A program made the position numbers and the translations under genes. This document shows, piece after piece, positions 52,698-63,747 of a stretch of DNA of 64,000 nucleotides (positions are counted from its first letter, which is position 1; each line of letters starts with the position of its first letter). Location: NCBI RefSeq assembly GCF_019649055.1, contig NW_026570277.1:558001-622000 (forward strand), given 5' to 3'. Source of the DNA: Paramacrobiotus metropolitanus (taxonomy: Eukaryota > Tardigrada > Eutardigrada > Parachela > Macrobiotidae). Below the pieces are notes generated by a model that did no database searches, was not told the DNA's origin, and worked only from the letters and a program-made list of their open reading frames with translations.

Positions 52698-53580
52698 TGC
52701 TGCAGTCGCGACATAATGGCAGATGAGCGCGAAGCGGATGTCGGGCTATACAGCGGTCCAGCAGGTTTCGGTCCAGCAGGTTCCATTGATCATGGTTAGT
52801 GACATCACGGATGCGGCAGGCACGGAAAGTCTTATCATACTCCAACCACACCGGCGGCAGGTAGACACCCGCCATTTCAGTCATAATGGTATGGTAGGAG
52901 TCGAGCGGTTGCTGAAGAGCGGGATGGTAACAACTGCGCACACGGCGAAACACAATAAACGCTTCGTTCCACAGAGTGAACGAAGTAATCGTAATTTTCT
53001 TAGGCTTCGAGTCAGAAAGAATAAAGTTTCCATCTCTAATCTCGAATTTAGCTTCTCCCTGAATCGGTGACATGATGGTGTTCGCTCTAAGCAGTTTATC
53101 TAAGTCAACGTTCACCGTGAGATCGTACAGGTCTTCAAGACATTTCTCACTGACAATTGGGAACCCAGCCGGCAACGGTGGCGGTTTCTTACTGTTACTC
53201 GCTCCGGAGCTGGTGGACGGCGTCGCCTGGGCCTCGTTGACTTTCTGAGTGAGCTGGGCAAGCTGATTCTGCTGATTCATCATGAGCTGAATCAGCATAG
53301 TCGTTTCCGTCGGTGGTGGCTGGGGAGGCTGTGATGGTGGTGCCTCTGATGTCGACAGGACCGGGATGGCGTCCGCGTCCTTCTGCGCTAACAGTGACTG
53401 CAAGTGCTGCCTTGCCATGGCAATCTGAGCATTCAGGTTTCCTGTGCTTCCTGCGCTAAAACTTCCGCCTGTTGCCGTCGGGCGGGCAACAGGGTTCGCG
53501 CGCGCGCGCGGACGGCCGCGAGCTGGCCGTGTCGCAGGTGGTCCGGGCGCATTAGATCTCCTACCGCGCCGTCCGGTCAT
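52405..53580 (-). CDS. Gag-like zinc-finger protein of the YR retroelement
   Basis: ATG at 53580, 391 aa. The N-terminus is Arg/Pro-rich (basic), followed by a Gln-rich likely coiled coil (QLMMNQQNQLAQLTQKVNEA), a central globular part, and near the C-terminus CRDCSIADHTDQDC, then a CCCH finger of spacing C-x7-C-x5-C-x3-H (CRNWNNGRCTNGSNCRFKH) and CGTCRAADHTVHEH. CCCH-plus-knuckle modules upstream of RT are common in animal YR elements. Probably binds the element RNA. It overlaps the RT frame. Confidence 0.75.
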   Translation of the reverse strand: MTGRRGRRSNAPGPPATRPARGRPRARANPVARPTATGGSFSAGSTGNLNAQIAMARQHLQSLLAQKDADAIPVLSTSEAPPSQPPQPPPTETTMLIQLMMNQQNQLAQLTQKVNEAQATPSTSSGASNSKKPPPLPAGFPIVSEKCLEDLYDLTVNVDLDKLLRANTIMSPIQGEAKFEIRDGNFILSDSKPKKITITSFTLWNEAFIVFRRVRSCYHPALQQPLDSYHTIMTEMAGVYLPPVWLEYDKTFRACRIRDVTNHDQWNLLDRNLLDRCIARHPLRAHLPLCRDCSIADHTDQDCPKKLQITAHGQKDAKGDRPFRHIPPDLCRNWNNGRCTNGSNCRFKHLCGTCRAADHTVHEHDSAQQKSATSINAKAGSSDTRFRRETR

Positions 53581-53599
53581 ACTTTATGCGAAACACACT

Positions 53600-54180
53600 G
53601 CTGAAAATTGCAAACGTTAACTTTCAATGGTCAACATCCAAATCTGACACACATGAAAAGTGAGGATAACAGGCAAAAGACTCGCACATGCCGAAAAAAC
53701 ACCAATGCGATAAATGCAACTAGGCCAGCATGAGATAAAAACTGGCGGTTAGGTAGTCCGTAGGCAAAAAGGCAGTTTGCACACCGTCCGCAAACAGGAA
53801 AGGCAGGCGATTCGCTGGCACACAAGCTGGTGCTACATTCCAGGAGGGAGGAGAAAATACATCCGTCGGTTCGCTCAAAGTCCGGCGGCTAATCATTAAT
53901 GTCCTGTGCAGAAAGAGAGACTAGCTCTTGCCGGCGTTTCTCTCGCACCGTTATCCAGCAACAAAGCGGTAACTGTGGACGCAGGTGTGCAAAAATTAGC
54001 CACCTTCTAGAAGCCAATTGATTTCCGGTTAAAGTTCATTAAATCCGGCAAACGCACAGAGTACTACCTCACGTCTTTAGACAGCCATGTCTTAGAAACT
54101 TGCTAATCTGGCCAGTATTTTCTGCCACCCAACCGTATACCCCAGAAATAGAGGAAAATTTCAAGGGGCGTTCAAGCGGC
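53600..54180. other. Flank of the YR retroelement and degraded receptor-3 leader
   Basis: From about 54085 the sequence resembles the leader just upstream of receptor 2 (TTTTC-TGCCACCCAACCG versus TTTTCCGTTAGGCAACCG). No gene otherwise. Confidence 0.35.
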
Positions 54181-54725
54181 GCTGGTTCCTTTGGAAATAT
54201 GCTACGTAGTGCCAATTGTTGTGCTGTTCCTATCATATCATATCAACATCATGCTGTGTTTTATCACGACACTATCAATGAAATGCGGTAGCCTATGGAA
54301 CGTATCTGCACTGGTCAAGGACACGGTTACGGTGAATGACAAGGTTTTCTGCGGACTGACTATAATGCAATAAGGCGTGCTGGAGCACATGATAGCGGCT
54401 GGCTACTGTCTGGTGGCTCTCAACCGTATTTGGGCCGTGACTTTTCCTTTTCCTATCGGAAGCACCATACCAACCGCTTGGCTGTAGCAGCCTGTGTTGC
54501 TGCCAATATTTTGACCGTTGCCTTTCGTCTGCCCTATTTACCGCTGGCCTTGGAGGAATTTGAAGTAATTTCCCGACGAGGTGGAAGCGCCCTGCATTGT
54601 GCCGTACCATAAAGCGCCGATGTATTTTGCAATAGCGAAACTTGTATTCATACCGGTTTTTATATTGCTTTTCGGGTCACCAATTTATGTTACTGTCATG
54701 CGACATGTCAAACGGAGAAGTACAA

Positions 54726-55674
54726 GTGTGCGGCAGCCAAGTTGAAGACAGTTGGGAGAGATTTTTTCCCATTTCAGATTTTGGCGTTATTAACCGTTTA
54801 TCGGCTGAAACCAGTAAAGCTAGGTGTGGGAAGCTTAAAAAAGGCTGTTATATGATAGCCGAACTCAGTCTGGAATTTTGGGATTTTTTTCCCATTTGCC
54901 CCCCTAAGTTTGAACACTGACCACTTCGCATATTGCACACAGGGTAGGGCGGCAAAATAAATTTCGTTAAAATCCAAATTGTCTGTGACTTGACGATACT
55001 CTTCGTTTCTAAAGAGCCTAATACTGACACCATGGATTAAAACAAATTTTAACGAGATAAAGATTGGAATCAACAACGGTTTCTGGAGGGAGTCCCGAAA
55101 GGAAGAATCCTGGATGAAATAGAGGGTCTTGGTTTTCGTAGTACAACTGTTACAGATATCGCTCAAACTAAAAGCTGCTATAAAAAGCAATCTCCTAGGA
55201 GCTTAGGTTTTGCATCATTATGCCGGCAGGAGGCAGATGATGCCTCATAATTATACATGGAATTTTTTTCGATTACTCTAAAAAAACTGCTAAAGTTTTG
55301 AAAACAGCTAGTTTTTGTAAAACATTTTCTCATGTGAAACGAAACGAATTTTCTCATGTGAAGTACTTAACTATTTTTTTTCTCAAAGAATGCGTAAAAG
55401 TACACAGAAGAAAAAATTATCAGCTAATTCGAGCAAGTTGCTGAGTAGCTATAAAACAAAAACCTCGAGAAATGCTGGTCAATTTAAATTTTACCGGAAA
55501 TGAAATTATAATGCGAAACGCATCGGACCTGTACGAAGGACAGCCAATAGTTTGGCGATTAAACGTCTAGGAGGGTCTGCACCATAATTTGTGTGCATAC
55601 AGCAAGAAGAATTCGTACAGGGAAATAATGGATTGAATTAAATCTGCATTGTCTTCAACTTGGCTGCCGCACAC
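54726..55674. mobile_element. 949 bp inverted-repeat element in receptor 3
   Basis: A perfect 25 bp terminal inverted repeat (starts GTGTGCGGCAGCCAAGTTGA) at 54726-54750 and 55650-55674. The interior has short T- and A-rich frames and no transposase. No target duplication was recognised. It interrupts receptor 3 immediately after the MRHVKRR segment. Confidence 0.8.
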
Positions 55675-55761
55675 ATACCCAGGTATAGCCGGTTAGTCAG
55701 AGTGGTTTATGGATGCTCCAGTCTGCACGTATAATTTTTATTAAAATTTTTAATGTTTTAG

Positions 55762-56491
55762 GAGAAAACTAGTGATGTGCTACTAAATAAAACTAAATAA
55801 ATGCTATTTAATTAGTAAAAGCTTCCCTAAAATTAAATGTGTAGTAAACAGTAAAGTTTTACAGGTAAAATTAGTAAAAATAAGTAAGTATTCAGCTACA
55901 ATAGTAAATAGTAAGTAAATAGTAAGATTTTGCTTTCACTAAATAAAAGCTATTTACTATTCATTTACTAATCGCATTTTAGCAAATAACCAGAAGACTC
56001 GTTGCTGTACAGTACTGGGGCAGGTTCATCATTAACGGTGTTGCACACTAAAGTTGGTGCCTTAACAGACGGTGGTATTGCTGTTCACGTAAACGCAATG
56101 TACCGCCAACCCGAAACTGCGGTTACATTACGTATAATCTTTATGAATTTGAAATGCAGCAGCATGGCAAGCTGATTGTGCAGCACAGTTGTACTGCTTG
56201 ATTTTGCGCCTTTACAGTCCGTAGATTCGCATAAAGCCATAAAGTATAGTATATTTGATTCCTTCATGAAAAGCGCAAGCGTCCCAGTTCTTATAACAGT
56301 GAATTAAAAATTGAAATAAATTTATTTAGTATAATTAGTAAGTAATTGGTTGGGAAAAATGGAAATAGTAAGTAATAGTAAGTATGCGAAAAATTTTGGG
56401 ATTAATAGTAAGTAATAGTAAGTAAATGTTTCGGACGATTAGTAAATAGTAAGGTTGCAGGAAGCTGTAGTAGCACATCACTAGAGAAAAC
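55762..56491. mobile_element. Non-autonomous hAT element with 8 bp target duplication GAGAAAAC
   Basis: Element 55770-56483 (714 bp) with 14 bp terminal inverted repeats TAGTGATGTGCTAC / GTAGCACATCACTA, typical of hAT elements, and an exact 8 bp duplication GAGAAAAC at 55762-55769 and 56484-56491. The interior is rich in AGTAAATAGTAAG words in both orientations and has no transposase. It sits 8 bases into receptor 3's second exon (acceptor TTTTAG at 55756-55761). Confidence 0.92.
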
Positions 56492-56834
56492 CCCGGTATA
56501 GGGAGGCAACCCAACAGCAGCGTCACTATTTATTTTGGAGCTACTGCAGTTAATTTTATTACGTGGGGTTTTGAGGCTACGGCTCAACATTATTTCCCTC
56601 AGTGGAAGCTACTTTCGGAGCTTGGAAGACTGATAGTCGACCTCAACTCGGTATTGGACGCAACGCTGTTTGTGTTCTGCTCTCCTCTGGCTAGAGAATT
56701 CCTGGCACGGAAATTAGTAAGGCGAAGACAAGTGGACGTGTATCTATGATGCCTTCGCAAAACAAAATCTAGAACCGCACTGTGAACTGTGGTTGAATGC
56801 GATATGAATAACGGCATGCAGTATCACAGCAAAA

Positions 56835-57104
56835 ATGAAAAAAGCAACTACTTATACCTATATCTGCGCTGGGTTGTGTACAGCGGTGCATTTACTAGCC
56901 ATACTCGTACCGGAAGTCTTGATGCGGCTTATTCGTGAGCCAAAGGGGATTCCCACCTGCGCATCCGACTACTGGAAAACCAATTACAGCGATCTATCAT
57001 TACCTACATTCGGATTCCTGATTTTCTTCTTTATCGCTTGCACCCGTTTATTTTACCGAGTATTGTTTGAAACAGCCTTCTACAGCACCGGACTTCCCAT
57101 ATAA
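56835..57104 (+). CDS. Unrecognised membrane protein fragment, 89 aa
   Basis: ATG at 56835. A hydrophobic segment (TYICAGLCTAVHLLAILVP), a polar middle (REPKGIPTCASDYWKTNYSD), a second hydrophobic segment (FGFLIFFFIACTRLFYRVLF), then a stop. Could be two TMs of a receptor-like gene or a separate small protein. It follows receptor 3 directly and another open segment lies at 57190. Confidence 0.3.
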   Translation: MKKATTYTYICAGLCTAVHLLAILVPEVLMRLIREPKGIPTCASDYWKTNYSDLSLPTFGFLIFFFIACTRLFYRVLFETAFYSTGLPI

Positions 57105-57189
57105 AAATGAACAGTCAGTTTCACGGAGCAGCACCTAATATTACATTTCGGCCAAGTGAACCAGTCGTTGGCATTGTTAACTTTTATCA

Positions 57190-57453
57190 ATGAGCGTAGC
57201 TGGTAGTAGTATAGTGGAAGTAGCAATGTACTGTATGCTGACTAATTCGCTTTTGTACCTCAGCGCTTTACGACTAACGAAGTTTGCTATTGATAATTAT
57301 GGCAAGACTCTGACAATGAGCAGTCTCGAAACCGTGTCTGACTGTTATTGGAATTGGATAGCTTTACTGCGGCATGTGCGTAACTGCTGGTGGCGGACGC
57401 TGTCAAAACTGAAAACTGCGTCTGCGCAGTTCAATAATATTACATCATGCTGA
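57190..57453 (+). CDS. Unrecognised open segment, 87 aa
   Basis: ATG at 57190 (MSVAGSSIVEVAMYCMLTNS) with one hydrophobic N-terminal stretch and a Trp-rich C-terminal part (NCWWRTLSKLK). It may belong with the 56835-57104 segment as exons of one gene, but I could not choose splice sites. Confidence 0.25.
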   Translation: MSVAGSSIVEVAMYCMLTNSLLYLSALRLTKFAIDNYGKTLTMSSLETVSDCYWNWIALLRHVRNCWWRTLSKLKTASAQFNNITSC

Positions 57454-57743
57454 GTACATTGATCACGCTATCAATTTTCACCGGATTCCCAACGCTCCAG
57501 GAAATGTTGAACCTTTGTGGAACTAGAAATGTCAGCTTAGATATATATTGAGCCATACATTTATGGCAAAGGCAAAGTATACCTTTCACATTTAAAGTAC
57601 GTAGACTACAGGCATATGTAGTTATTACCTCGTACTTAGCAGTTAGCACCTACAAAATCGAAAGCCTTGCAAAATTAATTAATTCTTTTACTCAATATGA
57701 CTGGTTTGTTGGCTAGAATTTGTTTTATGGTAACGGATGCGAA

Positions 57744-58766
57744 ATGGCTAATCAATCATTCGTTGTTTCGTTTCGTTTAACGAATATCACGACTTCTCTC
57801 GAGAATTATTATATTGTATTTGATGGTTCGCCTAACTTAGCGAACATTACAACCTCTCTTTGGAATTATGACGCTATTGCGCCAGTTATTTGGTGGTGTC
57901 TGGTTCTGCTATCAAATGGTTTCCTCCTGGTCCTCTTTGCACTGCATCGACATCTTATCACACCTTTCATGGTCTACACGATCTCTTTGCTAATTTCAAA
58001 CATTCTTGGCGATAACGTTAGCATGCTGCCATATTCCATCCTTTCAACGACCATTCCCTTAGAATACACGGAGATACATTCTGCAATCTTTGTTTTGAAT
58101 GGATACGGCGCCTGGATTATCACAAGCGTAACAGAGTACAGCCATGTTTTGATTGCCATAAATAGACTGTGGGCTATCCGTTTTCCGATCCACTATCGAG
58201 TGCATCATAACCGGCGACTGGCGATTGGTGTTTGTATAGCGCTGTGGATAGCGGTACATGTGCTGACCGTTCCGGCATTCGTTATGCAGTGTCAGGACGA
58301 ATTATACGGCCCGTCTAATCGCACTCTAGAGGAAATAATGGGAGACGCGTACCTAGTAGTTTGTAATGGTTGTCCTCTGGTTATAATCCTCGTTGCGTAC
58401 ATCGCTATTCTTGAAAGTAGCTCCAGTCGACGACAGCAGAGAAGGGCGAATCGCCAAGCGAATGGTGCAACTTCCGCTGTGCCGGAACCGATCAACCACA
58501 AAGAGCGCAAATTAGATGCTCGGGAATCTACGCGATCGTTAGCTATCATGACTTTCATGACGATTAGTGTGTTCGCTTGTTATTTGCCGTCTAATCTGCC
58601 GCTTATCATAGGTGGCTTTACCGAGCTGACGGATTCAGACTGGTTTTGGTGTTTTCAAGACGCACTGTATTACATACAAGCCGTTCTTGATCCGTTGATA
58701 TTTGGATTCTGTATCAAAGAAGTTCGCGAAGATATATTCCGCGTCTTTTCTAAATCTTCTCCATAA
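57744..58766 (+). CDS. 7TM receptor 4 (rhodopsin-like GPCR), single exon
   Basis: ATG at 57744, 340 aa, no introns. Extracellular N-terminus with NQS and repeated NITTS motifs. TM1 VIWWCLVLLSNGFLLVLFAL; TM2 YTISLLISNILGDNVSML; TM3 ends HVLIAINRLWAIRFP (NRL in place of DRY); TM4 IALWIAVHVLTVPAF; TM5 VVCNGCPLVIILVAYIAIL; a polar third intracellular loop of about 45 residues; TM6 MTFMTISVFACYLPSNLPLI; TM7 ALYYIQAVLDPLIFGFC, a DPLIF variant of NPxxY. A class A GPCR of unknown ligand, distinct from receptors 1-3 in sequence and gene structure. Confidence 0.85.
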   Translation: MANQSFVVSFRLTNITTSLENYYIVFDGSPNLANITTSLWNYDAIAPVIWWCLVLLSNGFLLVLFALHRHLITPFMVYTISLLISNILGDNVSMLPYSILSTTIPLEYTEIHSAIFVLNGYGAWIITSVTEYSHVLIAINRLWAIRFPIHYRVHHNRRLAIGVCIALWIAVHVLTVPAFVMQCQDELYGPSNRTLEEIMGDAYLVVCNGCPLVIILVAYIAILESSSSRRQQRRANRQANGATSAVPEPINHKERKLDARESTRSLAIMTFMTISVFACYLPSNLPLIIGGFTELTDSDWFWCFQDALYYIQAVLDPLIFGFCIKEVREDIFRVFSKSSP

Positions 58767-58779
58767 ATATATGTATTTC

Positions 58780-59435
58780 TTTTCTGTAAATATATTGCCC
58801 ATGGTAGTAGCGCGCTGACTACGACTGGTTCTGGGCTTTTGCACATTACGTTACTCAGGACGTTACTCAGGTTCAAGTGACAGTCAAATGCCCAAGCTAC
58901 TGTACGTGATGTAATTCTGAATAAAAATTTTCATTTTCTTATTTTCTTACATCAGTGTCTTGCATGTTTTACTTATAATGTTCGCATGCTGCAAATAAAG
59001 GAGCATCTAATTTTTATTTCTCCAAAATATACGGAATAATGTAAGAGTAAACAATAAAACGGGATCCCGTAGAGACCTTACGGCTGGACAGATTCAGTGA
59101 GTACTTTGCTAATGTTTATCGTAAAATCAGCAGGCCATCTGCAAATTTAACATGTTCCTCGTACCAGTAAACCATTACCTTTGGGAAACAGCGAACGCGG
59201 AAGTACGCGAAACAAAAAACACCGCTGTTCCGCAGGTGTGACATAATAGTTAATTACTCTTGCTAATAGTGACATAGTTAATTCCAGAGCTTCGCTGCTT
59301 CTCTGGATTTCCTGTTAAGTGATTTTATGCAGTAAATTAAGTAAATTCAATCTTCTACCAATGTAATAATACGTGTTGTACGATAACCCAAATCAATAGA
59401 CATTGACGGTGACTTGAAACCGCCTCAAATAACGG
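58780..59435. other. Spacer between receptor 4 and gene F (tail to tail)
   Basis: No gene. AATAAA signals occur near 58919 (plus strand side). Confidence 0.35.
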
Positions 59436-59438
59436 ATA

Positions 59439-62204
59439 TCAGTTACAACTCTGCCAACAGCGCCGCGCCGAATTCAGGAATCCCCAGTAAGTCCGCAGTG
59501 CGAAGCCGGTCAAGATAAAGAGCAGCGACGGCCATTGCGCTTTTTCCGGCAGAAGATATTCAAGTGCCGGACGTGGTAACAGCATCCAGAAAGTGAACAC
59601 TACAAAACTGTGTGGAATAATCCCGTCAATGGCCGCCCACAGTGTACAGGCGCAGTGCGGAATCTTGGTTGGTGAACCTGTGGCGTTAAGGGAACAACCG
59701 TCTCCGTTCTTTGTTTCGAGATCACCGTACATGAGATTGTGCAGTATGTCTTTAACAGCACAGATTTTACTACAACCACAAACAGTTGTCAAAAATCATC
59801 CTTTAGCATGATACCGATAGCACTAGTACTACCAGCCTGTCACCACGTTGCTATCTTGATTACTATGCCCCGGTTGGCGCTGGTCAGGCAAGATGCGCAG
59901 TACATTCTTTTACTGTACTCTGGAATTGACCTTTATGGATCTTTTTGATGTTAGTTGAATATAGTTCTAAGGAAAGCGTACCCACGCACGGCCGAAATGC
60001 AGGCTATCAAAAACAAAAGAAATCCAGCGAGAATCAGCGTCGACAATGTAGACGGCGGCAGCCATTGCGTAAAGTTCGTCAGGTGTATCATTCCGAGCGC
60101 CCGGCCCCGCAGCATTAAACCGGTCACCACTGTGGCACCATCCGGCGGCAAATATGGAGTCGGCAACGTGCTGATATTTCCAAGAATGAGGGACGCTGAT
60201 TGCCAGTGAGATAGCATCGCAACACGGTAATCCAACCCCTAAAAACCCAAATTGTTTTAAAATACCGGACACGGAAAACCAGTATCGGCCCGGTTTCCGA
60301 AACGTTTGGTAACCTGTTGGTCTGTCGATAAATTTTGATAAAGTAAAGTATTGTAACTCGCGACTGAGATTAGACAATAACTTGCACTCGTTTCGTGGCT
60401 TTATTAAGTATCACGGATAAACAAATCAGACTTGCCGTAGTGGTCCGTGTGTAGCGACCCGTACAGCTGCCCAGCTGGGCTTTCTGCGGCAACCCGTTGT
60501 CGATCGCAGCCACGTTGCAGTACACGGCCCAGCTGCTGTATATGAAAGCCAGTCCGTTCATCCACAAATAGTGCAAACGAAACCATCGATTGTTCAGCAC
60601 TGGCGTTGTTTTTGCTCCTTTTTGGCTGGTAGTCGGTTCCGCCACGCACGTGTTTTGCAGGCAATCGCATTCACATACTGCCAGATTATTTGTTGCCGTT
60701 TCGGTCTCTGTCGGCTCACTCTCATCTTCCCTAAAACTTATGAGAAACGGAAGAGAACACATGTCAAATTTCCTTTAAATTCTTTGAATCTTCCCCAACT
60801 CTTCCCCAACGAACGAAGGTCTTTTGTTATGACCTTTTCCCGATAGAGACATAGAATAACTTTTTTGTGGCACTAATTGAGAAGAAAATTGTATTAGAGA
60901 TATGCAGTAGAAATACCGTATATTGGAGAAAGTATTTTTATTTCATAACCACACTGAACGAGAAATTTGTATTTCGTTTCAACGTTACCAGCGTTCCTTA
61001 AAGTATGTCCAATACGAATCCACCATCCAGCGTTCGGCAATTCGTCTTCCGCAGTATATGTTTAAAATAATTAGGACGAACAAGAGTGACACATACAACG
61101 TCATATCACCGATTGATTGGAAGCTGGCATAGATGTAGATGCCCGTATTCAGACCAATGAAGGCTGTAACTAAAAAAGACTGCCCCACCATTTTAACCAA
61201 ACTCAACACGACAAATCCGCTACAAGTCAAACACAGCGATATGGCGTTCTTCACGAATCTCCGCCAGCTGTTACTCGCAAAGAATTCGGTGTGCCCGAAC
61301 GTCAGGATATGCGTCAATTGGTGGCACACGGATAGATGACCATTCCATTGCGGTGACCTTCCGTGTCGGTTGGCAATCAGTGAACCGATGAGATGGATGC
61401 GTGAAAACTGCATGGACACGTACAGTACAACCAAGCCAAAGCGGCCAAAAAGCTTACGCGAGCCAACTGGAAATTGATTTTCTGTTGGGTTAGCGCGATG
61501 ACTGAATCGTGGCTTTGAAATTCTTGCACCATCAGCCAGGAGCCATGGATCCATTATGCAGTCCCATACGCAGTAGTCGTTCGTCTTATTACCAGAAAAG
61601 GAACCGCGTCGTATTAAATATATACAGTCTCTATTATAATTATGGTTGTATCTTAAGCTGCAAAATACTGCAACGAGTTCGCTCTGATGACTACTTTACT
61701 TATTCTGCAATGAAGCGTGCCTCCATGTTTGCTACATATCAGGAGGTGTATGTTCTGTAACTTCTGACCAGCTTAGCATCGGAGCGCAGCATGGTTGTAC
61801 GAAATCATCGAAAGCTGTTCTAGTTAATTTTAAACTTGACGTCAGTTTTCGTTTAATCGTAATATTATAGCCTAGAGGCCAGTTCAAAAAGAGGTTACAA
61901 TGAGTAATGAAATGCTAAAATTAAATTTAAATTACAATTTAAATATGTATTAAAAATTATTTTGTCGGCTAGCTGGAACAGGAGCTGCACTTACCAGTCC
62001 GACGCTATTCAGTAAGCTATCAACGCCGGTTAGGGCGTTCACATCAACACGAGTGACTCGCATCTCGGGATAAAAGCGTGCGTCAAATTTTTCACTCATC
62101 TCAATAGAGAGCCACACAACCAGTACGGCTTCCAGCATGGTCTCATGGTAAACTAGCCACGACCTTCTGGCCCATTGGGAAACTATGTTGTCTATATATT
62201 CCAT
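59439..62204 (-). CDS. Array gene F: multi-pass membrane protein, five exons
   Basis: Exons in coding order: 62204-61995, 61584-60989, 60730-60436, 60238-59982, 59769-59439, giving 562 aa in phases 0, 2, 0, 2. Exon 1: SWLVYHETMLEAVLVVWLS. Exon 2: NDYCVWDCIMDPW, a TM before NRHGRSPQW, then YCGRRIAERWMVDSYW. Exon 3: an acidic Thr/Glu-rich start, then HYLWMNGLAFIYSSWAVYCN. Exon 4: LDYRVAMLSHW and two TMs. Exon 5: CACTLWAAIDGIIP and LLPRPALEYLLPEKAQWP. The intron 3 donor is GC (ACG/GCAAGT), matching gene E. The shortest member; it lacks the charged C-terminal tail of gene D. No lesion. Confidence 0.75.
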
Positions 62205-62209
62205 AATAT

Positions 62210-63740
62210 TTATATTATACTACCTCTGTATACTATAAGAAGCCAACAACACTGTTAGTTTTAGTCGACAAAAATATACAAAACGGATGGTTTGGGTTCT
62301 TGTGGTTACTGCAAGTTGCACTATAAAGTTTAAATAAGGTCGGTACCGTGAAGAGACGATACAGTTGTACTAACAGTATTCAAGACTGAAACAGCGGACA
62401 TTAAAACAACTCGTCCATGCTGTTACTTTAATTTAGGCAGAACAATGTACAAAGCAAAACGACCAATCATTCAAATAGGAAAAACTCTGCCGTTGATTAA
62501 AGCCTGCTGATTATACAGTGCATGCATGGAAAGTGCGTGTAGAACTGTCAGCTGTGTCACAGCTGGCAGTTTTTAATGAAACTTGGATGAACACCCAGTA
62601 GAAAACACAAGCTTTCGTGAGCGCAGCGCTATAATAATCCAGTTGCCGATAATGCTCAAACAGAAGCTTCGCGTAAAGTAAATAATACTTCGTTATAGGC
62701 TTATAGCTCTTTTTTTCCGTGCTAACAACGAAATTAATCCGTCTGATCATATGAAGTTTTATGTAAACATGTATTGATCTCTGTATAGACATCAGACAGG
62801 ATGTCAACTGAACCTCCCTAACCATACCGGTACCTCTACACCGTACTTTCTTGTTTTATCGAAATAAAACGAGCTACATAATTATTAACCAACTTCGAAG
62901 TTATTTTCAGCTTTCTTCTTTTACATGAGTGACGGCTGGTCAATAATTATTCGAATACACCGAGGAGCGTTTTGAAAGAGCCGTTAAATTTTCGTGCATA
63001 TTAGGGCTGTAGCAAAATCCAGTCGCATGACAAATTTTTGAGTATAACTGAAAATGCGGATACAGACTTTCGGCACAGTACAAATTAATGTGCGGAAGTT
63101 CTTTACTATAAAAGACTCCGCTCCAGCTTGTGCACGAGCTGTATCTTTGAACCTCTTCGTAAGCTGACAATAATTTTACTGAGATTTTTTATTAGGAGAT
63201 TAAAGCGTACGAATAATAAGTCTCGGCCTAAGTCACATTCTTATACATAGCTCGGCGTGCAATAAGTCCCTTACATTAATTCGAAAGTAGAGAAAAAATA
63301 TTTATCTCTTCTAATCAAGCGGCATGCACTGAGCAGTACAGACTGTATTTATATAATTCGGTCTATGTAATTATCGGTTAAATGGCACGCAGTAGTTTTA
63401 ACCAAGATAAATCTACAGCAGAAAGTCGGGCTTAACAGCGGCGGGCTTTGCTCTGTTTTCACCTATTGACAATAGTTATTGCAAGTAATGCAATGAGAAT
63501 TCAAGCAAGGGCTGATAACAGGCAACAGCCGATAAATTTGACAAAGGCCTTTTTAACAAACAAAAATATTAATGAACATTCTTCAAATTATTATCATGGT
63601 TCGCGCTATTATAACACTCCAACGAAGTTCTGCAGCATTCTGCACTGCAGATATATTTACGTGTTATTTTTCCGTTCCAAAATATTTATTGTCATCCAAA
63701 GGTTCGTACCACGTTTGAACAGTTCAGCCACCACAACAGT
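62210..63740. other. No confident gene
   Basis: Short minus-strand open frames (62511-62825, 62940-63170) without domains. The second faintly resembles 24290-24505. Confidence 0.3.
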
Positions 63741-63747
63741 GCTTATT

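Larger units (their letters stand above)
49587..53580 (-). mobile_element. Tyrosine-recombinase retrotransposon (DIRS/Ngaro type), coding part
   Basis: Three overlapping minus-strand frames in the order Gag-like zinc-finger protein, reverse transcriptase/RNase H, tyrosine recombinase. This gene set defines DIRS-like (YR) retroelements, which integrate through a circular intermediate without an integrase or target duplication. The flanks (48.9-49.6 and 53.6-54.0 kb) were inspected for split direct or inverted terminal repeats without a convincing match, so the true ends are unknown and the span covers only coding DNA. A frameshift lies in the RNase H region. Confidence 0.85.
54185..56772 (+). 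pseudogene. 7TM receptor 3, disrupted by two transposons
   Basis: Exon 1 remnants from about 54190 to 54725: EICYVVPIVVLFLSYH, DKVFCGLTIMQ followed by a TAA, then GYCLVALNRIWAVTF, then more frame changes to MRHVKRRS. A deletion removed the TM1-TM2 linker and the start. Exon 2 lies at 55762-55769 plus 56492-56772 (FGATAVNFITWGFEATAQHY, DATLFVFCSPLAREFLARKL), split by a hAT element 8 bases into the exon. A second element lies at the end of exon 1 or in the intron. Same two-exon plan as receptors 1 and 2. Confidence 0.8.
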
